NCBI GenBank assembly: GCA_038255255.1
Contig: JBBSLL010000009.1
Coordinates: forward strand, 26,185 to 90,184
DNA length: 64,000 nt
Direction: 5' to 3'
Source: JBBQNY01 sp038255255
GTDB lineage: Bacteria > Pseudomonadota > Gammaproteobacteria > Xanthomonadales > Ahniellaceae
Positions within the stretch are counted from its first letter, which is position 1, and every line of letters begins with the position of its first letter. Below the pieces are notes generated by a model. The model was not told the DNA's origin and did not search any database. It saw only the letters and a program-made list of their open reading frames with translations. Made by a program: the position numbers and the translations under genes. Below are positions 7,071 through 16,326 of this stretch, piece after piece.

Positions 7071-9599
7071 CTACAAAGGCGGCAACGGAGGGTCGAAACC
7101 GTCGAAGAAGAGCCGATCGGGAAGTGCGGGATCGGCCCATAAGAATGCGGCGCCGGTCAGGCGGTTCGAATATTCACCCGCCGCGGCTTCCGAAGGATCG
7201 CTGATCAGCAACGTCGTGCCCGACAACGCGAGCGCATGGCCAAATCCACCGAACGAATTGACGAGAGTCCTGGAGAGTCGCTGCGTGCGCCTCCAGTTGC
7301 CGCCGTAACTCACGAACAGGTCCACGTTGCCATCCGGAGAGTTTTCCAGGTACTGGTGAGTCGCGGCGCTGACCACTGCGACGTTGCCCGCAAGTGCCAC
7401 CGCGAATCCCAGTCGTTCGCCCACCTGGGTCAGTTTCTGCTCCTGCGCCCAGACGCCATTGGTGCGAGAGAAGACATACGCGCCGCCCTGCGAGGGCTCC
7501 AGACCGGGCACGCCGGGACGCCAGCTGCCGACCAATGCGCGTTGCCCTGAGAGCGAGAGCGAATGTCCGAAGCGGTCGCTGGCGAGGCCGTCGGTCGCGG
7601 TGAGCTTCTGCCGCTGTCCCCAGTTGCCGCCCGCGCGCCCGAACTCCACGACGGAACCCTGGTCGACGCTCGAGGAAATGTCATCGCCCGGCGCACCGAC
7701 CATCACCGTATCGAGCGATGCCGCGACCGAGGCGCCAAACCAGGAATCCGCCGCAATGCCGGCCGGCATGAGGCGCTGGGAAGCGCTCCATGTCGGCCCG
7801 TCACGGGGGAACGCGATGGCCGCATGGTTCCCGCCCGCAACGAGCACCGAGTCGGAGAGCGCGAGCGACACGCCGATGCGCTCGGCGGGTACGCCCTGGG
7901 AGTGGACGAGCCGCCTGGTCTGCGCCCATGCGGTACCGTCGCGTTCGAATATGTAGATCGCGCCTTCGTCGAATCCGACACCGCCACCGCTGTCGAAGCC
8001 CGGGCTACCCACTGCGACGATCCCATCGGCAATCGCGACAGACGCGCCGAAGGCGTCGCCGTGCCTCCCGTCGGGCACGACCAATTGCTGGTGCACGCGC
8101 CAGCCAGCTCCATTGCGCAGGAGAATCCACGCGGAACCCTGCTCGCACGCCGGAGGAATGTTGTCCCCCGGGACACCGACGATCGCCACATCGCCTTCCA
8201 GCGCAACGGCGTGACCGAAATGGTCGTCGGCTCCGCCGTTCCCCGCGTCGAGCCTCTGCCCGTGCGTCCAAGCGTTGCCGGTGCGGACAAACGCGTGCGC
8301 AGAACCCTGGTCGAGATTGGTCGTTACGTCGTCCTGGGGCGACCCCGCAAGGATGGTCTGGCCATCGAACGCTATGGCGCTGGAGAGGTAATCGTCCGCC
8401 GCCCGGTCCGGTGCAAAAAGTTGCTGTTGAAGCGACCAGGAGTTGCCGTCGCGTACGAACACCCGGACGAGGCCGGACTGGTTCGGACCTTCATAGGTGG
8501 CCGGATCACCCGCGACAATCACGTCTCCATGCACGGCCAGTGTCCAGCCGAAATTCTCGCCGAGGGCTGGCGTCGCGCCGACGGTCGGGTCGGCCGGCGC
8601 GAGGCGTTGCTGCCGCAACCATGTGGATCCCACCCGTTCGAACACGTACGCGAAATGACCCGATCCCGCACCGGCCAGCGTGTCGCCTGAGATGGCGAGG
8701 AAGCGTCCGAAGTCAGCGAACGGATCCGTGTCTGCGACGTCGAGCCGTTGCTGCCGCTGCCATGTCGCGCCAGTCCGCGTGAACACGTGCACGGCGCCAT
8801 GATCGCGTTCTCCGGGAGCGCCGACGATGATCGTGCTGTCCGAGATCGCGACCGATTTCCCGAAGTACTGTGACCCGCCCGGCTCGCCCGCGTCGAGCGT
8901 CGCCACGAGCGACCACACGCTGTTGCTTCTCTCGAATACGAACGCAAGCCCATTGCCGCCCGAGAATGCGGAAGAAGTCGAGCCGACCACGAGCGTATCG
9001 CCGTGCAGGGCTACCGACGTCGTCCATATGACCGGTCCACCTGTCGCCGTCCGCAACGTGGCCGCGAGAGCCCAGAGGCCCGCATCGCGCTGATACACGA
9101 AGATCGAACCGAGGTCCGGACGACCGTCGGTGACCGCTACCATAGTGTCGCCCGACAACGCGACACCGTTTCCGAGCCCCTCCGCTTGCGGATGAAGTGG
9201 GCCCGCGACCAGCTTCTGGCTGAGCTGCCAGACGGAGCCGATGCGGGTAAACACCTGCACCGATCCGCTCAATGCAGAAGCAGCGATATCGTCACCGCGC
9301 GCGCCGACCACCGCAGTGTCGCCCTCGACGGCCACGGCATTGCCGAATCGGTCGTTGATGTAGCCGTCGGCGCCCGGGCCATTGCCCGGATTGTCGATTC
9401 GCAGCCAGTCGTTCCCGACAGCGCCCGCCACTGAATGCGGCGCAGACGGCAGGTGCTGCTCAAGCCGACCCACTACCCGATCGAGGTTCGCCGGGACGGC
9501 ATCGTCGTTGTCGCACGGCGGCTCAGCGCCAGCGGCGTGAACGCCGCAGGACCACAACAATGCAAAACACAGGCAACGCAGCAGGGTCAGGGTCGGCAT
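7071..9599 (-). CDS. Exported FG-GAP repeat protein (14 repeats, probably two seven-bladed propellers)
   Basis: 842 residues from the ATG at 9599, which begins a good signal peptide (hydrophobic 'LTLLRCLCFALLWSCG', cut near AHA/AGA). I count 14 successive repeats of a pattern '(D)xFGxSVAxxGDxxxVGAPGD...GSxxVFxRxGxxWxxxQxL'. These are FG-GAP/integrin-like blades; 14 fits two 7-bladed propellers. Several blades carry the Asp/Gly-rich calcium-type loop (e.g. 'VGAPGDDISSSVDQGS'). The C-terminus reads 'DRLFFDGFDPP', which resembles a short 'F-x-(D/N)-G-F-(E/D)' tail that I recall as common in large exported Lysobacterales proteins (recollection, not checked). The frame is open further upstream (to 10151), but that part overlaps the next gene and is not coding. 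Function unknown: surface or secreted adhesion-type protein. Confidence 0.85.
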   Translation of the reverse strand: MPTLTLLRCLCFALLWSCGVHAAGAEPPCDNDDAVPANLDRVVGRLEQHLPSAPHSVAGAVGNDWLRIDNPGNGPGADGYINDRFGNAVAVEGDTAVVGARGDDIAASALSGSVQVFTRIGSVWQLSQKLVAGPLHPQAEGLGNGVALSGDTMVAVTDGRPDLGSIFVYQRDAGLWALAATLRTATGGPVIWTTSVALHGDTLVVGSTSSAFSGGNGLAFVFERSNSVWSLVATLDAGEPGGSQYFGKSVAISDSTIIVGAPGERDHGAVHVFTRTGATWQRQQRLDVADTDPFADFGRFLAISGDTLAGAGSGHFAYVFERVGSTWLRQQRLAPADPTVGATPALGENFGWTLAVHGDVIVAGDPATYEGPNQSGLVRVFVRDGNSWSLQQQLFAPDRAADDYLSSAIAFDGQTILAGSPQDDVTTNLDQGSAHAFVRTGNAWTHGQRLDAGNGGADDHFGHAVALEGDVAIVGVPGDNIPPACEQGSAWILLRNGAGWRVHQQLVVPDGRHGDAFGASVAIADGIVAVGSPGFDSGGGVGFDEGAIYIFERDGTAWAQTRRLVHSQGVPAERIGVSLALSDSVLVAGGNHAAIAFPRDGPTWSASQRLMPAGIAADSWFGASVAASLDTVMVGAPGDDISSSVDQGSVVEFGRAGGNWGQRQKLTATDGLASDRFGHSLSLSGQRALVGSWRPGVPGLEPSQGGAYVFSRTNGVWAQEQKLTQVGERLGFAVALAGNVAVVSAATHQYLENSPDGNVDLFVSYGGNWRRTQRLSRTLVNSFGGFGHALALSGTTLLISDPSEAAAGEYSNRLTGAAFLWADPALPDRLFFDGFDPPLPPL

Positions 9600-9640
9600 G
9601 CGGGGGCATTGTCGCCGACTTGGACGCAGGAGACCCGCAC

Positions 9641-12600
9641 CTACTGCGGTGAAGTCAGCAGCAGGAACGGGCTGTTGCTGCGCGCGAAGGTGCCGCCGAC
9701 CGCGTTCTGCGGTGTCGCGGAGTAGGTGACGCGGTTGTTCGCGCTGGCCGATTCGCTGGGTTGGGTGAAGTTGAAGGTTACCGAGCCCGCGGGTCGATCG
9801 ACGAAGGGTACGGTCGGGCAAGTTCTGCAATAACCCTTGCGATGGATCACGGGAATCGCCGCGCCGTTGACGAACGACGGGGTCTGCGCGAATGCGAAGC
9901 TGCTGTTGCCCACAGCGTCGTAGTAGAAAAGGATCGCGGCCAAGCCATTCTGGTTGTTGAGGCGGAAGTTGAGGATCGACCATCCCCATCCATCGTCTGC
10001 CGGGCCGCCATACCAGAGTCCGCTGAAGTCCGGCGTCGCGCGTGCGGTGGCAGTCACGATGGGCTCCATGCACCAGCGGATGTTCTGGTCGTTCCCCAGC
10101 GAGAACGTCATCACGGCCACGGCGGTGGACGCTATGCGACCGTCGTTGCACGGAGCCTGTGTCGCGGGCGAGTTGAAATCCATCGACACAGTGCCCGACT
10201 GCGCCGGCACCTGCTGCTGCGGAGGCGTGCTGCCGGGCACGTAGCGATACCGGTACAGGGACTTGCCGTTGGCGTCGGGCGTCGGCGCGAACACGCCATT
10301 CACCACATTGCCCACCGCCTGGTAGAACTCGGGCTCACCCTCCGCTCCGTAGGTGTAGAGCGTCATGGCGTACAGCGAGTCGCGCACGCGCACGAACTCG
10401 ATGCCGTGGCCGTCGCGGCGACTGTCGTAGAGGATGTTGGATGCCGGCAGCGGGGCGACGGGCGGCGGCGGGGGCGTGATCGATGCGGTCGGCAAGGGCG
10501 TCACCCAGGCACCCCGCGAGCGCGTGAACACCGCCAGCGTCGTGAAGCCGCGATCGATGGCCATGTCCCACACCATCGAATGCGGCAGCCCTTCGTGGCG
10601 GAACCACTGCGGTGGCGTCGCGTCGATGTTGTTGGTGAAGTACAGGCCCCAGTCGGTGCCGGCGAACACCTGCGCGCGGTTGAGCGGATTGGCGACGATC
10701 GAGTTGGCGGGGATGTTCGGCAGGTTGCCGGTCTTGTCGGTCCAGACGAACGAGGCGCAGTTGCCGGTGCAGGCGACCTGGAACACATGGCCGGGTTGCG
10801 ACGGAGTGTTCTGGTTGAAGCCGCCTACCGCTGCGTAGCCGATGCGCGGGTCCAGCGGGTCGGTCGCCACATCCATGATCGGACGATTGGGCAACACGGA
10901 GTTGCCGCCCGTGACGTTGACCCAGGAAGCGGTATTCGCCACACCGGCTCCGAGTCCGAAGCCGTACCAGACGTTGCCATCATTGGTGCCCGCGATGGCG
11001 ATGCGCGGGTCGGTCACCGAATGCGCGAGCTGATTGATGAAGGATCGATTCCCCAGCGTACCCTTGGTGATGTTGGGACTGTTGGGATACCACGAGCTTG
11101 CCGGCGCCGCGCCGAAAACCGTTTCCCACACGCGGTTGGTGCCGCCCAGCATGCGGCTGCACCCGTTCGCTGTGGTGCAGCCGCTGTCCGGCGCGTCCAG
11201 CACGCCGTAGCGATACAGCTCGACAGGCATCACGAAGCTCAGGACGTCGCCGCCCCACAAACCCGGGGCAGACGCATCCTGCGTTGGGCCGCCGGGACCT
11301 GCCAGCGCAACGCGCAGTGCGCCGTTCTGGCTCGAGTAGTACCAGCGCCGGCCCAGCACCGGTTCGATTCGCGTGTAGATGCCGTCACCGCCGTTGCGCG
11401 TGACCCAGGCGGAAGGGCCGGGCTGCACTCCGCCAAACCACTGCACGGTGTTGGAACCGTTGTCCTGCGCGCCGCCACTCGCCCCCCGCACGGTGGCGTT
11501 GGCGAAGTTGGCGGTGATGTCGCCAGAATAGAACTCGATGGTGTTGATGGTGTCATTGAGCGGGATAAAGGTCGGAGACGCTGCTGCCGCGTTGGTGCTG
11601 AGCCACATGCCGCCGTCGTTGCCGACGAGCAGTACATTGGGATCGTTGCCGACATAAGCGCGTGCGTGGTGGTCGACGTGCACGTTGCTGCCGCCGATGC
11701 GCGCGAAATTCGCGCCACCGTTCTGCGACCGGAACAGGTGGAGCGCACCGCCGAGTACGACGTCGGGATTGTCCGGGGCGACCGTGAGGCCGGCGTTGTA
11801 CCAAAGCTGCGTACCCTCCAAGCCTGCGTACGCATTGTCCGTGCCGACCTGCATCCAGGTCGTGCCCTGGTCCAGCGACTTCCAGACGCCGACAATGCCG
11901 TTGTCGAGATTCGTATCCGAGATCTGCGCATACAGCACCTGCGCGTGGGTCGGCGCCACCGCGATTTCGATACGGCCATTGGAAGTGCCACCGGCGATGC
12001 CATTGCCCGTGCCCGCAGGCCAGTTGTCGTTGAGCAGCGCCCAGCCGACCGGGCAACCGCTTGTCGGCAGTTGCGCGCGATACACGCCGTTGGCGCCATT
12101 GCGATCGAGATCGGGCTGCACCGGCGTCGGCATGCCACGCGTGCCGACTGCGACGATCAACGTGGTGGTCGCACCCGCGTCGATTGCGAGCAGTCCCGTG
12201 GTGTCCTGCCGCTGCGAGGTGTGCGGATTGGTGAGGCAAGGCCCCGTCCAGTTGAGGCCGGCGTTGTACGAGAGGAACAGACCGGTCTTGGTGCCAACGA
12301 CGAGGTTGGCGCTGTTGTTCGGATCGACGACTACTTTGCCGATGGCCTGGTACTGCGGGAAGCCGAGTCCGGCGCTAGGTCCGTAAAACGGGTTGAACAC
12401 ATCCATGCCGAGCGTGGTCCAGGTTTCGCCCCGGTCGGTGCTCTTGAGCAGGCCGGCGGCGCCGAACGAGAACGATCCGTAGCGAAGGTCGCCGGTACCT
12501 GCGTAGATCGTGTTGCGGTCGTTGGGATCGATATGCAGGTCGCCGATCGCGATGTTGGCGATCTCGGGCAGATCGGTTTTCACGGTCCACGTGGTGGCCG

Positions 12601-13090
12601 CGGAACAGCAGTTCGTCGTTTTCCAGACGCCGCCACCGTCCGAGGCGAAGTAGGCGATGTTCGTCTGCACGGGATCCACCACGATCGCGTTGACGCGCCC
12701 CGACGCGGCGCTCGCGCCAGGGTTGAGCGGCTGGGGGCCCAGCGGAGTGAACGTGCCACTGCCTGCAAAAGCTTTTGCCCTGCCTCGAATGACTTCGGAA
12801 CCCTGCGGAATCCCGGCTTGGACAGCGCGCGCCTCGCGCGCCGATTCCACCAGCCACCGCGGCTCGAACCGGCCGGTCGGATAGGTCATCTGCACGGCGC
12901 GAAGATCGCCGTCCGAGGGAGTGCGCCCCGGCTCGGCGTCGTACCAGGCATGGGTCTGTGCAGTCGCGCCTGCGTCGACCGATTGCGCACTGCGTTGCGC
13001 GCCGTCACGCGTGGAGTGCACGGAGCAGCCGCCCAGTGCGACGAGTGATGCACTAACGAGGGCAAGGGAAAAAAGTGTGCGACGGCGCAT
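9641..13090 (-). CDS. Lipoprotein with BNR/sortilin-like beta-propeller and C-terminal 'RRDGHG' domain
   Basis: 1149 residues from the ATG at 13090. The signal sequence ends in a lipobox (VALGGC, Cys22), so it is probably a lipoprotein. Residues about 100-870 contain the pattern of VPS10/sortilin- or BNR-type propellers: 'YFASDGGGVWKTTNC', 'DPNDRNTIYAGTGDLRYG', 'GLLKSTDRGETWTTLG', 'GVWKSLDQGTTWMQVG', 'VFAGTDWGLYFTNN'. The C-terminal ~268 residues (about 9644-10450) are nearly the same as the C-terminus of the neighbouring gene at 13189. They include 'RRDGHGIEFVRVRDSLYA', 'GGPADDGWGWSILNFRL' and two paired-Cys segments ('CRTCPTVPF', 'APCNDGR'/'RWCMEP'). A start 14 codons upstream is possible, but the lipoprotein signal favours 13090. 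Function unknown. Confidence 0.86.
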   Translation of the reverse strand: MRRRTLFSLALVSASLVALGGCSVHSTRDGAQRSAQSVDAGATAQTHAWYDAEPGRTPSDGDLRAVQMTYPTGRFEPRWLVESAREARAVQAGIPQGSEVIRGRAKAFAGSGTFTPLGPQPLNPGASAASGRVNAIVVDPVQTNIAYFASDGGGVWKTTNCCSAATTWTVKTDLPEIANIAIGDLHIDPNDRNTIYAGTGDLRYGSFSFGAAGLLKSTDRGETWTTLGMDVFNPFYGPSAGLGFPQYQAIGKVVVDPNNSANLVVGTKTGLFLSYNAGLNWTGPCLTNPHTSQRQDTTGLLAIDAGATTTLIVAVGTRGMPTPVQPDLDRNGANGVYRAQLPTSGCPVGWALLNDNWPAGTGNGIAGGTSNGRIEIAVAPTHAQVLYAQISDTNLDNGIVGVWKSLDQGTTWMQVGTDNAYAGLEGTQLWYNAGLTVAPDNPDVVLGGALHLFRSQNGGANFARIGGSNVHVDHHARAYVGNDPNVLLVGNDGGMWLSTNAAAASPTFIPLNDTINTIEFYSGDITANFANATVRGASGGAQDNGSNTVQWFGGVQPGPSAWVTRNGGDGIYTRIEPVLGRRWYYSSQNGALRVALAGPGGPTQDASAPGLWGGDVLSFVMPVELYRYGVLDAPDSGCTTANGCSRMLGGTNRVWETVFGAAPASSWYPNSPNITKGTLGNRSFINQLAHSVTDPRIAIAGTNDGNVWYGFGLGAGVANTASWVNVTGGNSVLPNRPIMDVATDPLDPRIGYAAVGGFNQNTPSQPGHVFQVACTGNCASFVWTDKTGNLPNIPANSIVANPLNRAQVFAGTDWGLYFTNNIDATPPQWFRHEGLPHSMVWDMAIDRGFTTLAVFTRSRGAWVTPLPTASITPPPPPVAPLPASNILYDSRRDGHGIEFVRVRDSLYAMTLYTYGAEGEPEFYQAVGNVVNGVFAPTPDANGKSLYRYRYVPGSTPPQQQVPAQSGTVSMDFNSPATQAPCNDGRIASTAVAVMTFSLGNDQNIRWCMEPIVTATARATPDFSGLWYGGPADDGWGWSILNFRLNNQNGLAAILFYYDAVGNSSFAFAQTPSFVNGAAIPVIHRKGYCRTCPTVPFVDRPAGSVTFNFTQPSESASANNRVTYSATPQNAVGGTFARSNSPFLLLTSPQ

Positions 13091-13188
13091 TTTCACGATC
13101 CAGCAACTCCAGTCGCACAACGACGGAGGCACGCCGGCCCGGCTACTCGAGCCGGATCAGCGTGGGCATCATTTCAGCGTGGGCATTA

Positions 13189-16152
13189 TTACTGAGGCCG
13201 GGTGAGCAGAAGGAAAGGACCGTTGGTTCGTGCGAACGTGCCGCCCACCGGGTTCTGCGGTGTCACCGAGTAGGTGACGCGATTGTTCGCGCTGGCCGAT
13301 TCGCTCGGCTGGGTGAAGGTGAAGGTGGCCGAGCCGGCCGGTGAATCGACGAAGGGCACGGTCGGACAAGTCCTGCAATATCCGCGTCGGTGGAACACCG
13401 GAACCGAAGCGGCATTGACGAACGGCGCGGTCTGCGCGAACGCGAAGGTGCTGTTGCCGGCACCGTCGTAATAGAAAAGCAACGCGGCCACTCCATCCGT
13501 GACTCCGTTCGTGCTCGTCAGGCGGAAGTTGAGTACGGACCATCCCCAGCCGTCGTCCGCCGGACCCGCAAACCATAGCCCGCTGAAATCCAGGAAGGGT
13601 CTGGCGGTTGCGGCGACGATGGGCTGCATGCACCAGCGCACGTTCTGATCGGCGCCGAGCGAGAACGTCATCACCGCTACCGCATTGCTCGCGTCGCGAC
13701 CGTCATTGCAGGGTGCGCTCGTAGCCGGCGCGTTGAAATCGACCGATACGGTTCCCGACAACGCCGGCACCTGCTGCTGCGGAGGCGAGGCCCCCGGCAC
13801 GTAGCGGTACCGGAACAGCGACTTGCCATTGGCATCGGGCGTCGGCGCGAAGACTCCATTCACGACATTGCCCAGCGCCTGGTACCACTCCGGCTGTCCG
13901 TCCGCGCCGTATGTGTAGAACGTCAGCGCATACAGCGAATCACGCACGCGCACGAACTCGATGCCGTGGCCGTCGCGACGCGGGTCGAAGAGAATGTTGG
14001 AGGCCGGGAGCTGCGGTGCCCCGGCCAGCGGCAACAGGGCGATGCCGCCGCGCGGCAAACCACCGATGCGCGTGAACGGACCTCCGACCCACACGCGGTC
14101 GGGCGAGTCGGCGAGCAGTGCGGACGGTGTGTCGTTTGGCCGCGGATCCCAGTCCGTGAGGGCGGACCCATCGCTCGAGCGCAGCTTTTTCAGGAACGGC
14201 ACGCCCCGATTTTCAAAGGGGTCGTCGGTTTCGAAGTCGAATCCCCCCACGACCAGTTCGCGGGACGCGGTGGCCGCGAGGCTGAAGACGCGACCCAACA
14301 CGCTGGATGCGGGCCAGGACGAGTCTACGGCGCCGCTGGAACTGGCGACGCGTGCCAGAAAGCAGAGAGACGTGGTGGGCGGCGGCGCCTGATCGAAAGG
14401 GCCAAGGCCGCAGAAACCGCCGCCGACAAAAACATCGTCGCCCGACAAGGCCAGTTCGGTGAGGGACCCCGAGCCCGTTCTCAATCTCCATGTGGTTTGT
14501 CCGGTCGCCGCTGCGACCTTTGCGACCGAGGAGCCGAACGCGACGTACAGGGAACCTTGGCCATCGTCCACGATGGACCGTACCCACAAGTTGAGAGTGC
14601 TGTTCGCGGGCCACGTTGCATCAACCGCTCCGGAGTCAGCGCGCACGCGCCTCAAGCGCGAAGTGCTTCCGGGACAGGAAACGGCACCCACGTGCAGCCA
14701 GCCGTCCGAAGAAAGCGAAAGCGAGTCGACAGCGCAGGTAAGCGCGGGCGACCAGTCGGTGATCGTCGCTCCGGTATCGCCACGGAGCTTGGCGACACCC
14801 GCAGGGATCCCACTGAGACCTCCCAAAAACACCGCGCCACTCGAATCGACGGCGACCGCAGATACACGCACCGGTACGTCGGAGCGCCATGTCGTGTCCA
14901 GGGTGCCGTCGGCATGGAACCTTGCCGCGCCGCTGGTGAAGTAGTGACCGACCTTCGCGAAGTCGCCTCCGACGATCATGCCTCCGTTGGGCTGCCGGGC
15001 GAAGGCACTGCCGGACGCGGACCGCTCGACGCTGGGCGAGTTCAGAAGCAAGGACCCGTCCAACCCGAGACGCGCGACGGCGAGCCTCGGCTGCGTGCCG
15101 AGCCTGTCGAACACGCCTCCCACGGCCATCCCATTGCCGGACTCCCCGAGGGCGTAGACAAAGCTGTTGGGAGCAGTGTTCCCTCCAGGCACGAGCACGC
15201 CATTCTGGTCCAGCCTCGCGAGATAACGCATATCGACGCCATTGACGCGAGTGAAATCGCCACCCAGCCAGATGCCTCCCTGCGAGTCGGCTTCGATCAC
15301 GCGCACCCGACCGGTGGTCGTCGCATTCCATGTCGTGTCGACGGCTCCGTCGGCGAGTGAATAGCCGAGAACCGCATCGGAATCCGAAGCCGACGGGCCC
15401 TGCGTTGCCACATACAGACGGTTGTCGCCGAGACCCAGCGCGCCGAGAAAAGCACTGCTCACGACGATCCACGACGGATCGAGGCGGCCGTCCGGGAGAA
15501 CGCGCCGCAAGCCGCCCGATATAGGAACGTAGACGCGGCCTTGGGAGTCAATCTCGAATCCGGCAAAGGTGAGCTGGACTTCCGGCACGTACGCCGTATC
15601 GATTGCACCCGATGCCAGCGAAAGCCTCGCGATGCGGTTGCCGCCGCCTGCCAGGGGCCATCCCCCCGTCGTATACAGGGCTTCACCATGGACAGCCAAT
15701 TGCCCGATGTTGGGCGCGCTGGCTGCGAACGCAGCAACCGGGCTGCCGTCCTCAGCCGAGAGTTTGACGATGCGGCTCCGGGTGCCGTCCAGGAACTCCA
15801 CGACGTAGACGTTGCCCTGGGCGTCGCCCGCGACGCTACGGATATCGCCCAATGCCGGGGGAATCCATCCGGTATCCACCGTGCCGTCCGCCCGGATCTT
15901 CGCGAGGTTCGTCCGCGCCACCACGTTCACGCTGGAGAAGAAGCCCGCGACGACCCGGCTGCCATCCGGCAGGACCGCGATGTGCTGCACCGTGCCGCCA
16001 CGCAGCAGGCGTGAGTCGGGCAGCGCGAGGGGCGGCGGTGACTGCGCCCAGAGTGGACTCGAAGCGAAGATTGCGATGATCAGGGCGAGCACGTAGGCCT
16101 GGATGGAGCAATCCGGGCGAAGCGGGCGGCGACAAACTTCGGCAAGTCGCAT
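13189..16152 (-). CDS. Exported delta-60-like beta-propeller protein with the same C-terminal domain
   Basis: 987 residues. The N-terminus has a signal peptide (hydrophobic 'YVLALIIAIFASSPLWA', cleavage before QSPPP). The body is made of ~50-60-residue repeats such as 'LPDGSRVVAGFFSSV', 'NLAKIRADGTVDTGW', 'GGMIVGGDFAKVG' and 'ARFHADGTLDTTW', matching the delta-60 / NHL-type propeller pattern. The last ~273 residues (13189-14010) duplicate the C-terminal domain of the gene at 9641, with long runs of identical DNA. Start ATG 16152 has AGAAGGA about 8 nt upstream. Both genes point the same way, 98 bp apart, suggesting a transcription unit of large exported propellers. Function unknown. Confidence 0.85.
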   Translation of the reverse strand: MRLAEVCRRPLRPDCSIQAYVLALIIAIFASSPLWAQSPPPLALPDSRLLRGGTVQHIAVLPDGSRVVAGFFSSVNVVARTNLAKIRADGTVDTGWIPPALGDIRSVAGDAQGNVYVVEFLDGTRSRIVKLSAEDGSPVAAFAASAPNIGQLAVHGEALYTTGGWPLAGGGNRIARLSLASGAIDTAYVPEVQLTFAGFEIDSQGRVYVPISGGLRRVLPDGRLDPSWIVVSSAFLGALGLGDNRLYVATQGPSASDSDAVLGYSLADGAVDTTWNATTTGRVRVIEADSQGGIWLGGDFTRVNGVDMRYLARLDQNGVLVPGGNTAPNSFVYALGESGNGMAVGGVFDRLGTQPRLAVARLGLDGSLLLNSPSVERSASGSAFARQPNGGMIVGGDFAKVGHYFTSGAARFHADGTLDTTWRSDVPVRVSAVAVDSSGAVFLGGLSGIPAGVAKLRGDTGATITDWSPALTCAVDSLSLSSDGWLHVGAVSCPGSTSRLRRVRADSGAVDATWPANSTLNLWVRSIVDDGQGSLYVAFGSSVAKVAAATGQTTWRLRTGSGSLTELALSGDDVFVGGGFCGLGPFDQAPPPTTSLCFLARVASSSGAVDSSWPASSVLGRVFSLAATASRELVVGGFDFETDDPFENRGVPFLKKLRSSDGSALTDWDPRPNDTPSALLADSPDRVWVGGPFTRIGGLPRGGIALLPLAGAPQLPASNILFDPRRDGHGIEFVRVRDSLYALTFYTYGADGQPEWYQALGNVVNGVFAPTPDANGKSLFRYRYVPGASPPQQQVPALSGTVSVDFNAPATSAPCNDGRDASNAVAVMTFSLGADQNVRWCMQPIVAATARPFLDFSGLWFAGPADDGWGWSVLNFRLTSTNGVTDGVAALLFYYDGAGNSTFAFAQTAPFVNAASVPVFHRRGYCRTCPTVPFVDSPAGSATFTFTQPSESASANNRVTYSVTPQNPVGGTFARTNGPFLLLTRPQ

Positions 16153-16326
16153 GGGTAGAATCCTTCTAAGGGGGGAGTCCTGGCGGCGATGGCTGGTCGG
16201 CGCGATTACGCGTTACGCGAACCGTGAACTGGCCGATCTTCGGCGCTGCATAAAGTAGCCCAAATCATGGGGGACTTTGGAAGCGCCCACTGAGTGACAA
16301 TGTTCACAATCATCGGAGTTCGTGGC

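Noticed and set aside
9600..10151. N-terminal extension of the FG-GAP protein frame
   Set aside because: It overlaps the 3' part of the BNR gene, has no similarity to propeller repeats, and a good signal peptide begins at the ATG at 9599.
9761..13048. 1095-codon plus-strand open frame opposite the BNR lipoprotein
   Set aside because: Composition typical of an antisense shadow (Arg/His/Val-rich, no motifs); the minus-strand protein has a lipobox and repeat motifs.
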